34,779 nucleotides of DNA from Acidobacteriota bacterium (GCA_019639215.1 JAHBSH010000020.1:1-34779); one strand, 5' to 3'; shown: positions 7,995-16,724, counted from the stretch's first letter. The notes: generated by a model not told the origin, from the sequence alone. A program made the numbers and translations.

Positions 7995-9152
7995 GTGAGT
8001 TTGGGAATGGAGAAAGCAGCTAACACAGGACTTGTGCTGCCAAAACGGCTTCAGGGGCTGCAGCCAACGCTGATACGTCAATTTTTTGAACGGGCATTGC
8101 CTGACAGCATAAATTTCGGGCTTGGTGAGCCGGATCTGCCCACGCCTGAGTTTTTGCGGCAAGAGGCGGCACGCGTGACGCTTGAGGAACAGAACGGTTA
8201 CACGTCGCATCCGGGTTTGCCTGCTCTGCGTGACAAGATCGCCGAACAGTATCCGCATCTTGGACTTCCTCGAACGGGTGTTGTTATCACATGCGGCTCT
8301 CAAGAGGCGATGACAGCAGCCTTGCTTTCTATTGTGGATGCAGGTGATGACGTCCTTGTTCCTGATCCAAGCTTTCCGGCTTATGATTCTTGCGTAAGGA
8401 TCGCCCAGGGAAATCCGGTGTTGTATCGGCTGCCTGCTGAAAAGGACTTTGCATTTGATATAGAAGAGTTCAAAAAAGCTATTACCCCAAAGACCAAAGC
8501 TGCGGTTGTGATCTCGCCCTCAAACCCAACGGGAAAGATATTCACAGAAAGCGATCTGAAACAGATCGCGGAAGTTCTGGAAGGTACAGGAATCTATCTC
8601 ATCTCAGACGAGATATACAGCGATCTTTACTTTGGAGAAAGGCCGCGTTCGGCATCAGAATTCTATGACCGCACGGTCGTTGTAAGCGGCTTGTCCAAAT
8701 CGCTGAGCATGACCGGGTGGCGGCTTGGCTGGGCGGCAAGCGGAGAAGCGGACCTGATGCAGGCGATCCATGTTCTGCACGGATTCCTGACCGTTTGTGC
8801 TTCTACCATCACGCAAAAGGCGTCCCTGCTCGCATGGACGGAAGAGGCTGAAGCGTGGAAGGAACGATCCCGCGAGATCTACAAAAAACGCGGGGAGTTT
8901 TTGGTCGATCTTTTTGAAAAAGAGCTCGGGTTGCGGGCGACCGCTCCAGAGGGAGCTTTTTACACGATGCTTGACGTACGCCCGCTAGGTGATGATCTGG
9001 AGATCGCTGAGAAATGCCTGCAAAATCGTGTCGTTACGGTTCCCGGCGTCGCCTTTGGGCAAGAGGCAAAAGGCTTTTTGCGGATATCCTTCTGCAATAC
9101 TGAAGAGCGGCTGGCGGAAGGTGTAAAAAGAATGAAAGAGGCTCTTGTTTGA
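7995..9152 (+). CDS. PLP-dependent class I/II aminotransferase, probable N-succinyl-DAP aminotransferase (DapC role)
   Basis: Likely aminates N-succinyl-2-amino-6-ketopimelate using glutamate, between DapD and DapE. It is a fold-type I aminotransferase of 385 residues: FGLGEPDLPTPEF, CGSQEAMTAAL, SPSNPTGKI, LISDEIYSDLYF with the PLP-contacting Asp/Tyr, and VSGLSKSLSMTGWRLGW with the PLP Lys; the C-terminal FLRISFCNTEERL carries the carboxylate-binding Arg. I chose GTG 7995 because AGGAG (7985-7989) lies five bases upstream; ATG 8007 is a weaker alternative. Aminotransferases of this class act on aspartate and aromatic amino acids too, so the DapC role rests on its position between dapD and asd. 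Confidence 0.9.
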   Translation: MSLGMEKAANTGLVLPKRLQGLQPTLIRQFFERALPDSINFGLGEPDLPTPEFLRQEAARVTLEEQNGYTSHPGLPALRDKIAEQYPHLGLPRTGVVITCGSQEAMTAALLSIVDAGDDVLVPDPSFPAYDSCVRIAQGNPVLYRLPAEKDFAFDIEEFKKAITPKTKAAVVISPSNPTGKIFTESDLKQIAEVLEGTGIYLISDEIYSDLYFGERPRSASEFYDRTVVVSGLSKSLSMTGWRLGWAASGEADLMQAIHVLHGFLTVCASTITQKASLLAWTEEAEAWKERSREIYKKRGEFLVDLFEKELGLRATAPEGAFYTMLDVRPLGDDLEIAEKCLQNRVVTVPGVAFGQEAKGFLRISFCNTEERLAEGVKRMKEALV

Positions 9153-9216
9153 TCAATCTGTGCAGGGTAGAACGATCGGGTCTCACATGACCTATTGTCC
9201 ATAATTAATCTAGCTG

Positions 9217-10254
9217 ATGAAAACATATAGAGTAGGAATTTTAGGCGCGACCGGAACGGTTGGTCAGCGGTTCGTGCAGTTGCTGCAGGGGCATCCGCAA
9301 TTTGAGATAACCGCTCTTGCGGCATCGGAAAGATCAGCAGGCAAGACCTATGCTGAAGCCTGTGCGTGGAAACTATCAGGAGATATTCCTGAGAGTGTAG
9401 GTATCCTTGAAGTTCAGCCCATAGAACCGCCGCTCGACTGTGACATCGTTTTTTCCGGTTTGCCGTCAAATGTTGCACGCGAAGCTGAGGCGGCATTTGC
9501 TCGTGCAGGCTATCCGGTCGTGACGAATTCTTCATGTTATCGCATGGATGAGGACATTCCTTTGTTGATACCGGAGATAAATGCCGATCATCTTGGACTT
9601 ATCCCGATCCAACAGGAAAAAAGAGGGTTCGGCACTGGATTTATCGTCACAAATCCTAATTGTGCGATATGCAGCTTTGCTCCGCCGCTTGCGGCATTGC
9701 ACCGTAAATTTGGCGTTGAGGCCGTTATGGTGACAACGATGCAGGCGATCTCCGGTGCGGGTTACCCGGGAGTTTCCTCAATGGACATAGCAGACAACGT
9801 TTTGCCCTACATAGCAGGAGAAGAACCAAAGGTTGAGACCGAGGCCCAGAAAATACTTGGTTCTTTCAATGGGCACGCTGTCGAAAAGGCAGATTTTACG
9901 GTTTCGGCACAGTGTTTTCGCGTTGACGTGATCGATGGACACACAGCATCTGTTAGGGTCAAGCTTTCAAAGACTTCGACACTCGAGGATGTGATAGAGG
10001 CGATGCGTGAATTTCCTTCACTTGGCCTATACTCATCACCGGAACATTTTATTGAGGTTTTGGAAGAGCCTTCGCGGCCGCAACCTCGGCTTGATCGTGA
10101 CCGCGGCAAAGGTATGACAATAACGGTCGGACGTCTTTTCCCCGACAATATATTCGATTACCGTTTTGTAGGCATGAGCCATAATACGGTTCGCGGAGCC
10201 GCCGGTGCTGCTATATTGAATGCCGAACTGCTGGTTGAGAAAGGCCTGATATGA
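9217..10254 (+). CDS. asd: Aspartate-semialdehyde dehydrogenase, archaeal/fungal-type
   Basis: Reduces aspartyl phosphate to aspartate semialdehyde, the branch point of lysine, threonine and methionine synthesis. The N-terminal NADP motif is GILGATGTVGQRF. The catalytic Cys is in VTNPNCAICS and the catalytic His lies later in the substrate domain. The block ISGAGYPGVSSMDIADNVLPYI and the following GEEPKVETEAQKILG are characteristic of the archaeal/fungal branch of Asd rather than the E. coli branch. The length of 345 residues suits that branch. It lies 64 bases after the aminotransferase, and its stop is 10 bases before the transporter ATG, suggesting one transcript. Confidence 0.95.
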   Translation: MKTYRVGILGATGTVGQRFVQLLQGHPQFEITALAASERSAGKTYAEACAWKLSGDIPESVGILEVQPIEPPLDCDIVFSGLPSNVAREAEAAFARAGYPVVTNSSCYRMDEDIPLLIPEINADHLGLIPIQQEKRGFGTGFIVTNPNCAICSFAPPLAALHRKFGVEAVMVTTMQAISGAGYPGVSSMDIADNVLPYIAGEEPKVETEAQKILGSFNGHAVEKADFTVSAQCFRVDVIDGHTASVRVKLSKTSTLEDVIEAMREFPSLGLYSSPEHFIEVLEEPSRPQPRLDRDRGKGMTITVGRLFPDNIFDYRFVGMSHNTVRGAAGAAILNAELLVEKGLI

Positions 10255-10264
10255 TTTGTCTCTT

Positions 10265-11353
10265 ATGACAGAAAACGAGCTATCATTCTCCAAGAAAGTT
10301 CTGACCGTTATCGGGCTTGTCGGCCTTTTTGGGCTATTGGCAGTAACGGTTTACTACACGATAGATGTCATCCTGCTGGTGTTTTCTGCGGCACTTATCG
10401 GCATTTTTTTGCGTGGCTTGGCAATGCCGATAGGAAGATACTTAAAGCTCAATGACGTTTGGTCGGTTCTGCTGGTTTCTGCCTTGCTCGTGGTCGTACT
10501 CGGAATTGCGGTATCGCTTCTTGCCCCCAGTGTTGCAGAGCAGGCAAAACATCTGCGAACTGAAATACCAAAATCGGCTCAACAGGCAGCGGATTTCATA
10601 AGCAAATTTAGTTGGGGTCAGGCCATTATTGAGCAAATGCCTAGCTCAGAAGCGATCATGGCAAAGATCGAGCCGGGTTCGCTGTTGAGCGGTGTAGGCG
10701 GTTTCTTTTCCACGACGATCGGATTTGTTGGAAACTTTTTTATCGTTTTGCTTTTAGGTATTTACTTTGCCTGTGAGCCGAGGCTTTATTCTGACGGGCT
10801 TTCCAAACTTTTTCCAAAATCAAATCGCGAGCGAGCCGCTGAGGTTTTCGGAGCTATCGGAGAAACCCTTCGCTGGTGGCTTATAGGCAAGGTCGCCTCG
10901 ATGATCTTCATCGGACTGCTGACGTGGATAGGCCTTTCGATAATAGGCGTGCCGATGGCACTTACCCTTGGGTTGATCGCCGGGCTGTTGTCGTTCATTC
11001 CTAACTTTGGTCCTATCATCGCGGCGGTTCCGGCCGTATTGTTTGCATTTATTGAGAGTCCTGCGAGTGCTCTTTATACACTTGGGCTATACATCGGCGT
11101 CCAGATAATCGAAGGGAATTTGGTCACGCCTTTCATAGAGAGGCATACGGTAGAACTGCCTCCGGCTTTGACCGTAGTTTCGCAACTGGCCCTCGCCGTA
11201 ACGATAGGCGGACTTGGGCTGCTGCTTGCAACGCCATTGTTGGCCGTTCTGGTCGTGATCGTACAGATGGTGTATATCGAGGATATATTGAATGACAGAA
11301 CGGACGAGATGGTTCCGCCGGAAATAGAACCGGAGCAGGCAAGCGAAGTTTGA
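10265..11353 (+). CDS. AI-2E family (PerM/YdiK-like) membrane transporter
   Basis: A polytopic inner-membrane protein of the AI-2E/UPF0118 family, which includes the proposed AI-2 exporter TqsA and Na+/H+-type antiporters; its substrate is unknown. It has paired N-terminal helices (VLTVIGLVGLFGLLAVTVYY, VILLVFSAALIGIFLRGLAM), a soluble loop of predicted helix around residues 85-135, and the family's conserved C-terminal block with FIPNFGPIIAAVPAVLFAF and LVTPFIERHTVELPPALTVVSQL. I use ATG 10265 because the alternative TTG at 10256 sits directly against the asd stop with no better ribosome-binding site. It is followed after four bases by purB, so they are probably co-transcribed. Confidence 0.9.
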   Translation: MTENELSFSKKVLTVIGLVGLFGLLAVTVYYTIDVILLVFSAALIGIFLRGLAMPIGRYLKLNDVWSVLLVSALLVVVLGIAVSLLAPSVAEQAKHLRTEIPKSAQQAADFISKFSWGQAIIEQMPSSEAIMAKIEPGSLLSGVGGFFSTTIGFVGNFFIVLLLGIYFACEPRLYSDGLSKLFPKSNRERAAEVFGAIGETLRWWLIGKVASMIFIGLLTWIGLSIIGVPMALTLGLIAGLLSFIPNFGPIIAAVPAVLFAFIESPASALYTLGLYIGVQIIEGNLVTPFIERHTVELPPALTVVSQLALAVTIGGLGLLLATPLLAVLVVIVQMVYIEDILNDRTDEMVPPEIEPEQASEV

Positions 11354-11357
11354 AATT

Positions 11358-12656
11358 ATGATCGAGAGATACACCTTACCTGAAATGGCGGCTATCTGGT
11401 CGCTTGAGAACAAGTTCAAAAAATGGCTCGATGTCGAGCTTGCCGTTTGCGAAGTCCATGCTGAGGACGGGACCATACCGGCTGAGGCGTTGGCCGAGAT
11501 AAAAGAAAAAGCGGCGTTTAGGGTCGAGCGTGTAAATGAGATAGAAAAAACAACCGATCATGACGTGATCGCCTTTACGACCAATTTAGCGGAGAACATC
11601 GGACCTGCATCGCGTTTTGTGCATTACGGACTGACGTCCAGCGATGTGGTCGATACCGCAAACGCTTTGCTTCTAAAAGAAAGCTGCGATGTTCTTTTGG
11701 AAAAGATCGATGCGATGCTGCCGGTGTTGAAAAGACGGGCTTATGAGTTCAAGGACACGCCGCAGATAGGGCGTACGCACGGCATACACGCCGAACCAAC
11801 GTCTTTCGGCCTTGTTTGGGCATTGTGGTATTCGGAGATGCGGCGGAACCGTGAGCGTCTTGTGACCGCACGTGAGCGGGTAGCGGTAGGCAAAATAAGC
11901 GGCGCGGTCGGGGCGTTTGCCCATTTATCACCGGATGTTGAATCCCGCGTTTGCTCGAAACTCGGCATTGCTGCTGCAGATGTTTCAACACAGGTCATTC
12001 AGCGCGACAGGTATGCCGAATACCTCTGTACACTTGGCATAATAGCCTCAACGCTTGAGAAGATCGCTCTTCAGGTGCGTCATTGGCAAAGAACCGAGTT
12101 GAGAGAGGCTCAAGAGGCTTTCAAAAAAGGCCAAAAAGGTTCGTCGGCAATGCCGCATAAACGTAATCCGATACTTTCTGAGCGAATCTGCGGTATGGCG
12201 AGGACTGTTCGGGCAAATACTATCGTCGGGCTGGAAAATGTGGCTCTTTGGCACGAACGCGACATTTCGCACAGTTCTGCGGAACGGATAGTCTTGCCTG
12301 ATTCGTCAGCAACAACAGATTATATTCTCGCAAAAGCAACATCCCTTTTAGACTCTCTGGTCGTGTATCCCGAGAATATGTTGAAAAACCTTAACATTAC
12401 ACGCGGATTGGTTTTCAGCGGACAGTTGATGCTTGCTCTGACGCAAAAAGGCGTTACCCGAGAGGACGCATATGTCTATACCCAGCGAAACGCTATGAAG
12501 GTCTGGGACGAAGGCGGCGAGTACAAGGAGCTTGTATTGCAGGACGCAGATATTTCCGGCAGCCTTTCGCGGGAAGAAATAGAAAAGGTCTTTGACCTGA
12601 AACACTATCTTAGGAATGTAGATAAGGTTTTTGAACGAGTATTTGAAAAAGGCTAA
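11358..12656 (+). CDS. purB: Adenylosuccinate lyase
   Basis: Cleaves SAICAR to AICAR and adenylosuccinate to AMP in purine synthesis. It is 432 residues, the usual length of the Bacillus/Thermotoga-type enzyme. Visible motifs are TTDHDVIAFTTNL, HYGLTSSDVVDTA, the catalytic His in RTHGIHAEPTSFG, and the fumarase/lyase signature GSSAMPHKRNPILSERI with its mobile catalytic Ser loop. It is the last gene of the plus-strand run and is followed by a strong hairpin terminator. purS and purQ follow in the window but are separated by a minus-strand gene, so they have their own promoter. Confidence 0.97.
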   Translation: MIERYTLPEMAAIWSLENKFKKWLDVELAVCEVHAEDGTIPAEALAEIKEKAAFRVERVNEIEKTTDHDVIAFTTNLAENIGPASRFVHYGLTSSDVVDTANALLLKESCDVLLEKIDAMLPVLKRRAYEFKDTPQIGRTHGIHAEPTSFGLVWALWYSEMRRNRERLVTARERVAVGKISGAVGAFAHLSPDVESRVCSKLGIAAADVSTQVIQRDRYAEYLCTLGIIASTLEKIALQVRHWQRTELREAQEAFKKGQKGSSAMPHKRNPILSERICGMARTVRANTIVGLENVALWHERDISHSSAERIVLPDSSATTDYILAKATSLLDSLVVYPENMLKNLNITRGLVFSGQLMLALTQKGVTREDAYVYTQRNAMKVWDEGGEYKELVLQDADISGSLSREEIEKVFDLKHYLRNVDKVFERVFEKG

Positions 12657-12687
12657 GATCTAAAAGAAAGGTTTCGACTGTATAAAC

Positions 12688-12722
12688 AAAAGGCCATCCG
12701 AAATAGATTCGGACGGCCTTTT
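12688..12722. terminator. Bidirectional intrinsic terminator, purB / DUF4870
   Basis: A 15-base stem (12688-12702 with 12708-12722) closes a five-base loop. The single A-C mispair on the plus strand becomes a G-U pair on the minus strand. Arms are AAAAGGCC... and ...GGCCTTTT, giving a U-tract in both directions. It sits exactly between the convergent stops of purB and the DUF4870 gene. Confidence 0.85.
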
Positions 12723-12747
12723 ACTTTCAGGATAGTTTAAATCAGGT

Positions 12748-13131
12748 TTATGCCCACTTTTCAGCAAGGTCACCGATTATCGGAAGCTTGACCTTTTGCA
12801 TTCCGTAAGCCTTGATGCAAAGGAAAATGGCCAGTCCGATGAAGGCTAATACAAACAACCATACGACCAGACTGAACAACATGCTTAATGTTGATGATAC
12901 AAATGCCAGTACCACACTGATAATGATCACTCCCACCCAGAGGACGATCAAAGCCACCATGAGTAACAGCGACTGGAAAGCGCAAAAACGGACGAACTTA
13001 TTATCCTTTTCTGTTACAAGGACAATAATGCTGTATATAAGGTTTATTGCGCAGACCGGCAAGTAGCATAGAAGAGCTCCGACGTTGGCGTCTAATCCGA
13101 GGGCGGTCTTTCCGCCAGGCGAGTTTTGCAT
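12748..13131 (-). CDS. DUF4870 (Tic20-like) small membrane protein
   Basis: A 127-residue integral membrane protein. After a short soluble start (LGLDANVGALLCYLP) it has about three to four hydrophobic helices with the conserved DUF4870 pattern: Asn-Val/Leu-Cys-Tyr in the first helix, a central KDNKFVRFCAFQSLLL (the polar loop with a conserved Phe-His/Cys-Ala-Phe-Gln) and a Gly-rich last helix followed by KAYGMQKVKLPIIGDLAEKWA. The function of this family is unknown. It is divergent from purS and convergent with purB, and the shared terminator lies 25 bases past its stop. A GGAGAAC ribosome-binding site lies about 17 bases before its ATG. Confidence 0.85.
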   Translation of the reverse strand: MQNSPGGKTALGLDANVGALLCYLPVCAINLIYSIIVLVTEKDNKFVRFCAFQSLLLMVALIVLWVGVIIISVVLAFVSSTLSMLFSLVVWLFVLAFIGLAIFLCIKAYGMQKVKLPIIGDLAEKWA

Positions 13132-13225
13132 ATTCTTTTTGTTGGTTCTCCTTAATCTGAGGTTGAAACTTGATGAATAAAATGTTTTTACAGAATTATG
13201 ACATTGTGAAAGTTATCATAGGACG

Positions 13226-13254
13226 TTGATAAATTCAAGATTTTGCGTAACAAT
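13226..13254 (+). promoter_or_regulatory. Candidate promoter for purS-purQ
   Basis: TTGATA (13226-13231) and TAACAAT (13248-13254) are 16 bases apart. The predicted start of transcription would fall just upstream of the purS ribosome-binding site, giving a very short leader. No purine riboswitch or PurR-like box is visible. Assigned by eye only. Confidence 0.35.
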
Positions 13255-13278
13255 CTACAATTTATTTCGGAGGCCGTA

Positions 13279-13530
13279 ATGAAAGCAAAGGTTTATGTAA
13301 CTCTAAAATCGGGTGTGTTGGATCCGCAGGGAAAGGCAATACATCATTCCGCAGAACTGATAGGTTTTGAAGGTATCAAAGGTATCCGTCAGGGAAAATA
13401 CTTCGAGATCGCATTGGACGAGGGGTTGACTGAGGAAGAGGCTCGTATCGAGGCTGAAAAGCTGGCCACTGATATCCTCGCCAATCCTGTTATTGAGGAT
13501 TTTACTGTTGATATCAGTAGAAGTGCATAA
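13279..13530 (+). CDS. purS: Phosphoribosylformylglycinamidine synthase subunit PurS
   Basis: The small dimeric subunit of the three-part FGAM synthase (PurS, PurQ, PurL); it bridges the glutaminase and synthetase subunits. I chose ATG 13279 (83 residues, normal for PurS) because GGAGG at 13269-13273 lies five bases upstream; the frame is open further 5' to 13243 but that start has no ribosome-binding site. The protein begins KVYVTLKSGVLDPQGKAIHHSAE, and the family features VRQGKYFEI-like strand (IRQGKYFEIAL), EAEKLATDILANPVIEDF and the C-terminal beta-strand are present. It is followed by purQ after 48 bases. Confidence 0.95.
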   Translation: MKAKVYVTLKSGVLDPQGKAIHHSAELIGFEGIKGIRQGKYFEIALDEGLTEEEARIEAEKLATDILANPVIEDFTVDISRSA

Positions 13531-13578
13531 GTTATCCGGCATTTTGGCCGATCAATTATTTCTCCCGTAGAATGTCTT

Positions 13579-14274
13579 ATGAAATTTGGGGTACCAGTTT
13601 TTCCAGGTTCAAATTGTGACCACGATGCCTATCACGTGATATCAAAGCACGTCGGGCAACCGGTCGATTTTATTTGGCACAAAGACACTGATCTTAGCGG
13701 CTATGATGCTCTGGTCATTCCAGGAGGCTTCTCTTACGGAGATTACCTTCGTGCAGGTGCATTGGCCAGATTCTCGCCGGTCATGGGGGCTGTGAAAGAG
13801 TTTGCTGCCAAAGGTGGTTTTGTTCTGGGAATTTGCAACGGCTTTCAGATATTGTGCGAAGCAGGACTTCTTCCCGGTGCATTGATCCGAAACCGCGGCC
13901 TAGATTTTGTTTGCCGCCATGTGAACGTCAGGGTCGAGACCGACGACACGCCTTTTACAAATCAGATCGAGTCCGGAACGGTTCTGTCCATCCCGGTTGC
14001 ACACGCAGAAGGGAATTATGTCTGTGATGACCAAACCTTGGATCAGTTAGAAAAGAACAGCCAGGTGATCTTTCGTTACTGTGATCCAGACGGTGCTCCG
14101 ACAGATGCTGCGAACCCGAACGGAGCCAGATCAAATATTGCCGGCATATGTAATGCGGAACGAAATGTGTTGGGAATGATGCCGCATCCTGAGCGTGCTT
14201 GTGAGGAGCTTCTCGGTTCCAACGACGGACGCGGGATATTCAGGTCGCTGACAAGGACAATAGAAGCTGCCTAG
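13579..14274 (+). CDS. purQ: Phosphoribosylformylglycinamidine synthase glutaminase subunit
   Basis: A class I glutamine amidotransferase that supplies ammonia to PurL for FGAM synthesis. It is 231 residues, as expected. The start is [14 protein letters not shown], typical of PurQ. The oxyanion region is [17 protein letters not shown], the nucleophile Cys lies in [10 protein letters not shown], and the His/Glu pair of the triad is in MMPHPERA near the C-terminus. PurL is not in the window and must be encoded elsewhere. It is convergent with the next gene, the stops being nine bases apart. Confidence 0.97.
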   Translation: MKFGVPVFPGSNCDHDAYHVISKHVGQPVDFIWHKDTDLSGYDALVIPGGFSYGDYLRAGALARFSPVMGAVKEFAAKGGFVLGICNGFQILCEAGLLPGALIRNRGLDFVCRHVNVRVETDDTPFTNQIESGTVLSIPVAHAEGNYVCDDQTLDQLEKNSQVIFRYCDPDGAPTDAANPNGARSNIAGICNAERNVLGMMPHPERACEELLGSNDGRGIFRSLTRTIEAA

Positions 14275-14283
14275 AGCTGCGGC

Positions 14284-14655
14284 CTAACGCCAGGATATTT
14301 CCAGTTGATACTCTCTTGCCCCACCACGATCATCGTAGATCTCAACGATGGTCGTAAAGCCGTTATCCTCAGCGGGTTGCTGTATAACAGTAACCTTTCC
14401 GCGTCCTTCTTTTCGAAGAGCCTGCACGGCAACCGGCGAACCGGGCAAAGGCGTTGTGAAGCTGAAAGCTCCGACAGGGTTCTCGTTGCCCGAGATGGTT
14501 CTGGATTCAAGAGATGTTCCCTTGATGACAAGATGAACCCTGTCATCTACCATGCCACGCCAAAATACACGCCCTTCTGTTCTTTGTGTTTGAGCAAGAC
14601 CGGCTATAGCAAACAGCAGAATGCACGCAATGGTCGGAAGAAAAAGTGATCTCAT
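14284..14655 (-). CDS. Small secreted protein of unknown function
   Basis: A 123-residue exported protein I cannot place in a family. I start it at ATG 14655 because GGAGGG (14662-14667) lies six bases upstream on this strand; an upstream in-frame ATG at 14682 has no such site. The signal peptide is MRSLFLPTIACILLFAIAGLA, cleaved near QTQ. The mature part is predominantly beta-sheet (GRVFWRGMVDDRVHLVIKG, AFSFTTPLPG, KVTVIQQPAEDNGFTTIVEIYDD, EYQLEISW) and resembles a small beta-sandwich or barrel. A possible promoter reads on this strand, TTGCCT and TAAGAT, 18 bases apart at 14715-14744. Confidence 0.7.
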   Translation of the reverse strand: MRSLFLPTIACILLFAIAGLAQTQRTEGRVFWRGMVDDRVHLVIKGTSLESRTISGNENPVGAFSFTTPLPGSPVAVQALRKEGRGKVTVIQQPAEDNGFTTIVEIYDDRGGAREYQLEISWR

Positions 14656-14762
14656 CTTAAGCCCTCCAGATATTTCTAGCAAAATTGTGGATACTCGGTA
14701 ATAGGGTGACTTACATCTTAGCGCCGTTATGCTTTATAAGGCAATATCTTTTAAGTGTAGTG

Positions 14763-15770
14763 TTATGAAACATTGACGACCAGGCCTTCATGATGAAGCT
14801 TCCAATCGAGAACCTCTATTCCGTCAAGTTCCCGGATCGCCGCCTCAACATTCGACTTTTGGCCGGATTCGCAGAAAAAGGCTATACAGCCACCGCCGCC
14901 CGCTCCGCATACCTTCGCCGCAACAGCCCCGCTGCTTTCAGCGGTATCGATCAGGACGTCCATGTGCGGTGTTGTAATATGTGGTGAGAGACGTTTTCTT
15001 AGCGGATGAGACTTTCTCAATATCTCTCCGACCTCATCCCAATCGCCAGCCAGCAACGCATCACGCAAATGGAGCGAACCATCGCGAATTCCCTCAAAAA
15101 TATCAAAAAGTTCAGGATCACCGTCAATATGCCGTTTCGTTATTTCCCAGTTATTGGTACCGGAATTTCGCGGCTCGCCCGTATAACAGACCACCACGCG
15201 TTCCTGTAAGGTGTCGATGTCAATGTCCAGCGGTTCACGCTGTATTCCGTCCGGCCTGAAATGAATACAGGCCGCTCCGCCGTACTGAGCTGAGTAATAG
15301 TCCTGAAAACCCGTCGGCACCTTTATCACCTGGCATTCTACATTAGCAGCGATCGGAATGAATCTTTCTGGAGCATAGCGATCTCCGACCAATTTATTTA
15401 GAGCACCAATACAGGCGATGTTAAGCGTGGATGAACCGGCAAGCCCAGCCCCGGCGGGAGCCATCGATTCGGTGATCATCTCAAATCCGGTTTCGGGTTT
15501 GAAGAAATACACGAGCTTTGCTAACAGTTCCAGTCGAGGTTCGTTCTTTAATTCACCGATACGATCAAGTGAGGATTCATACCTTACGCCGCGGTCAATG
15601 GACTCAAGGATGATCTTGCTGTCATCACGTGTCTCTATCCTGCATTTAGCAAGCAGATCAACAGCAAAATTCACTGTCGCGGAACCTTCATGAAAGAGAA
15701 AGAGCGGCGGTATGTCTATTGTTCCGCCGGCAAGGTCAACGCGTGTCGGCGCGGATGCTTCTATGATCAC
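14763..15770 (-). CDS. GHMP family sugar kinase
   Basis: A 335-residue small-molecule kinase of the GHMP superfamily. Motif 1 is PTRVDLAGGTIDIPP, motif 2 (ATP phosphate loop) is APAGAGLAGSSTLNIA and motif 3 is KVCGAGGGGCIAFFC, all in order. Its closest apparent relatives are D-glycero-D-manno-heptose-7-phosphate kinase (HddA-like) and L-fucokinase/galactokinase-like proteins. The absence of a sugar nucleotidyltransferase or heptose genes nearby prevents a substrate call. The start is GTG at 15770; TGAGG about 10 bases upstream supports it, and no ATG lies near. The 87-base gap to the next gene holds nothing notable. Confidence 0.9.
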   Translation of the reverse strand: MIIEASAPTRVDLAGGTIDIPPLFLFHEGSATVNFAVDLLAKCRIETRDDSKIILESIDRGVRYESSLDRIGELKNEPRLELLAKLVYFFKPETGFEMITESMAPAGAGLAGSSTLNIACIGALNKLVGDRYAPERFIPIAANVECQVIKVPTGFQDYYSAQYGGAACIHFRPDGIQREPLDIDIDTLQERVVVCYTGEPRNSGTNNWEITKRHIDGDPELFDIFEGIRDGSLHLRDALLAGDWDEVGEILRKSHPLRKRLSPHITTPHMDVLIDTAESSGAVAAKVCGAGGGGCIAFFCESGQKSNVEAAIRELDGIEVLDWKLHHEGLVVNVS

Positions 15771-15857
15771 AAAACAAAAACCTCAGATAGATTTAATAAT
15801 AAATTCAGGTGAAAAGTTATCTTACAGCAAAGAGCCTCAAAATCCGCAACTGCCTAT

Positions 15858-16607
15858 CTACTTTTTAGCGGATCTGGATGTCGGAGGCTTATCCGATGAG
15901 CGTTTTTTTGAGGAGTCGTTTTCGGTGTCCCGAGACAGGTGGAGCCGTTCAGAAAGATCTTGAAAAGTGTCGTGGGCAACCTCTTCCACCACATGGAACT
16001 TTTCTTCTATTTTTTGAATGGTCTCAGGATTAGCTTCTTCCACTTTTTCGGAGAGCCAATATCGCTCGATGACATAAAGTGCAATGACGACGAACAGAAT
16101 GACAAAGAATAGAGCTATGCCAATCTGCTGAAAGTCACCTATTATCGTTGTTATAGCACCGCTGAAGAAGTACCCCGTACCTGCCAATACCAGCACCCAA
16201 GCAAGGCAGCTGATAAAATCAAGTACAATGAAGCGGGCAAAAGGCATCTTTCCTATGCCGTAAAAAATACACATTGCGGCACGAATGCCGTATATGTATT
16301 TTGAGATAATGATCGCAAAGCCGCCGAATTTGTCTATTAACTTATCGACGCGCGGCTGAGCCATTTGATAGAAACGATAGTGCTTTGCCTTCTCATGGAA
16401 AATGCGGCCAATGGCATAGCCTATATGGTCGCCAACCATCCCGCCTAGTGTGCCAAAGAATACGACCTTGGCAAAACTGTAGTCGCCAAAAAAACCTCCC
16501 TGGGCCATCGCTCCTGAGATAAGAAGTGTAATGTCTCCTTCGACCATACAAAGAGCAAATACGGCATAAATGCCGTATTGCGCGATGATCTGTGAAAGCT
16601 CGTCCAT
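15858..16607 (-). CDS. DedA/SNARE-associated family membrane protein with charged C-terminal tail
   Basis: A 249-residue inner-membrane protein of the DedA family, whose members act in undecaprenyl-phosphate or phospholipid flipping and envelope homeostasis. It contains the reentrant helix region LCMVEGDITLLISGAMAQGG, the block GGMVGDHIGYAIGR, and KFGGFAIIISKYIYGIRAAMCIFYG. In this last block the usual Phe-Arg-Phe/Pro-Gly of DedA is replaced by SKYIYGIR, so it belongs to a divergent subgroup. Five or so hydrophobic helices end near residue 190, followed by a hydrophilic tail rich in Glu, Lys and Ser that may be cytoplasmic. The gene reads away from the lectin-like gene behind a terminator. 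Confidence 0.85.
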   Translation of the reverse strand: MDELSQIIAQYGIYAVFALCMVEGDITLLISGAMAQGGFFGDYSFAKVVFFGTLGGMVGDHIGYAIGRIFHEKAKHYRFYQMAQPRVDKLIDKFGGFAIIISKYIYGIRAAMCIFYGIGKMPFARFIVLDFISCLAWVLVLAGTGYFFSGAITTIIGDFQQIGIALFFVILFVVIALYVIERYWLSEKVEEANPETIQKIEEKFHVVEEVAHDTFQDLSERLHLSRDTENDSSKKRSSDKPPTSRSAKK

Positions 16608-16632
16608 AATACGCGGGCTGAAAAATGAACCG

Positions 16633-16666
16633 AAAGGCCTTGAACAGGTTACCGTTCAAGGCCTTT
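16633..16666 (-). terminator. Intrinsic terminator after the lectin-domain gene
   Basis: A perfect 13-base inverted repeat, AAAGGCCTTGAAC (16633-16645) and its complement (16654-16666), encloses an eight-base loop. On the minus strand the hairpin is followed by a few bases and a T-rich run (TTCATTTTT). It lies between the lectin-like gene and dedA, so the two are probably not co-transcribed efficiently. Confidence 0.75.
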
Positions 16667-16724
16667 ACAGTCAAACTTTTGCAAATATGTGTCTTTGTTG
16701 AGCTATCTATCGGTTCCCAAAGTA

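Noticed and set aside
10256-10264. TTG at 10256 as start of the AI-2E transporter
   Set aside because: ATG at 10265 is in frame, suits the family's N-terminus, and the TTG lies directly against the asd stop.
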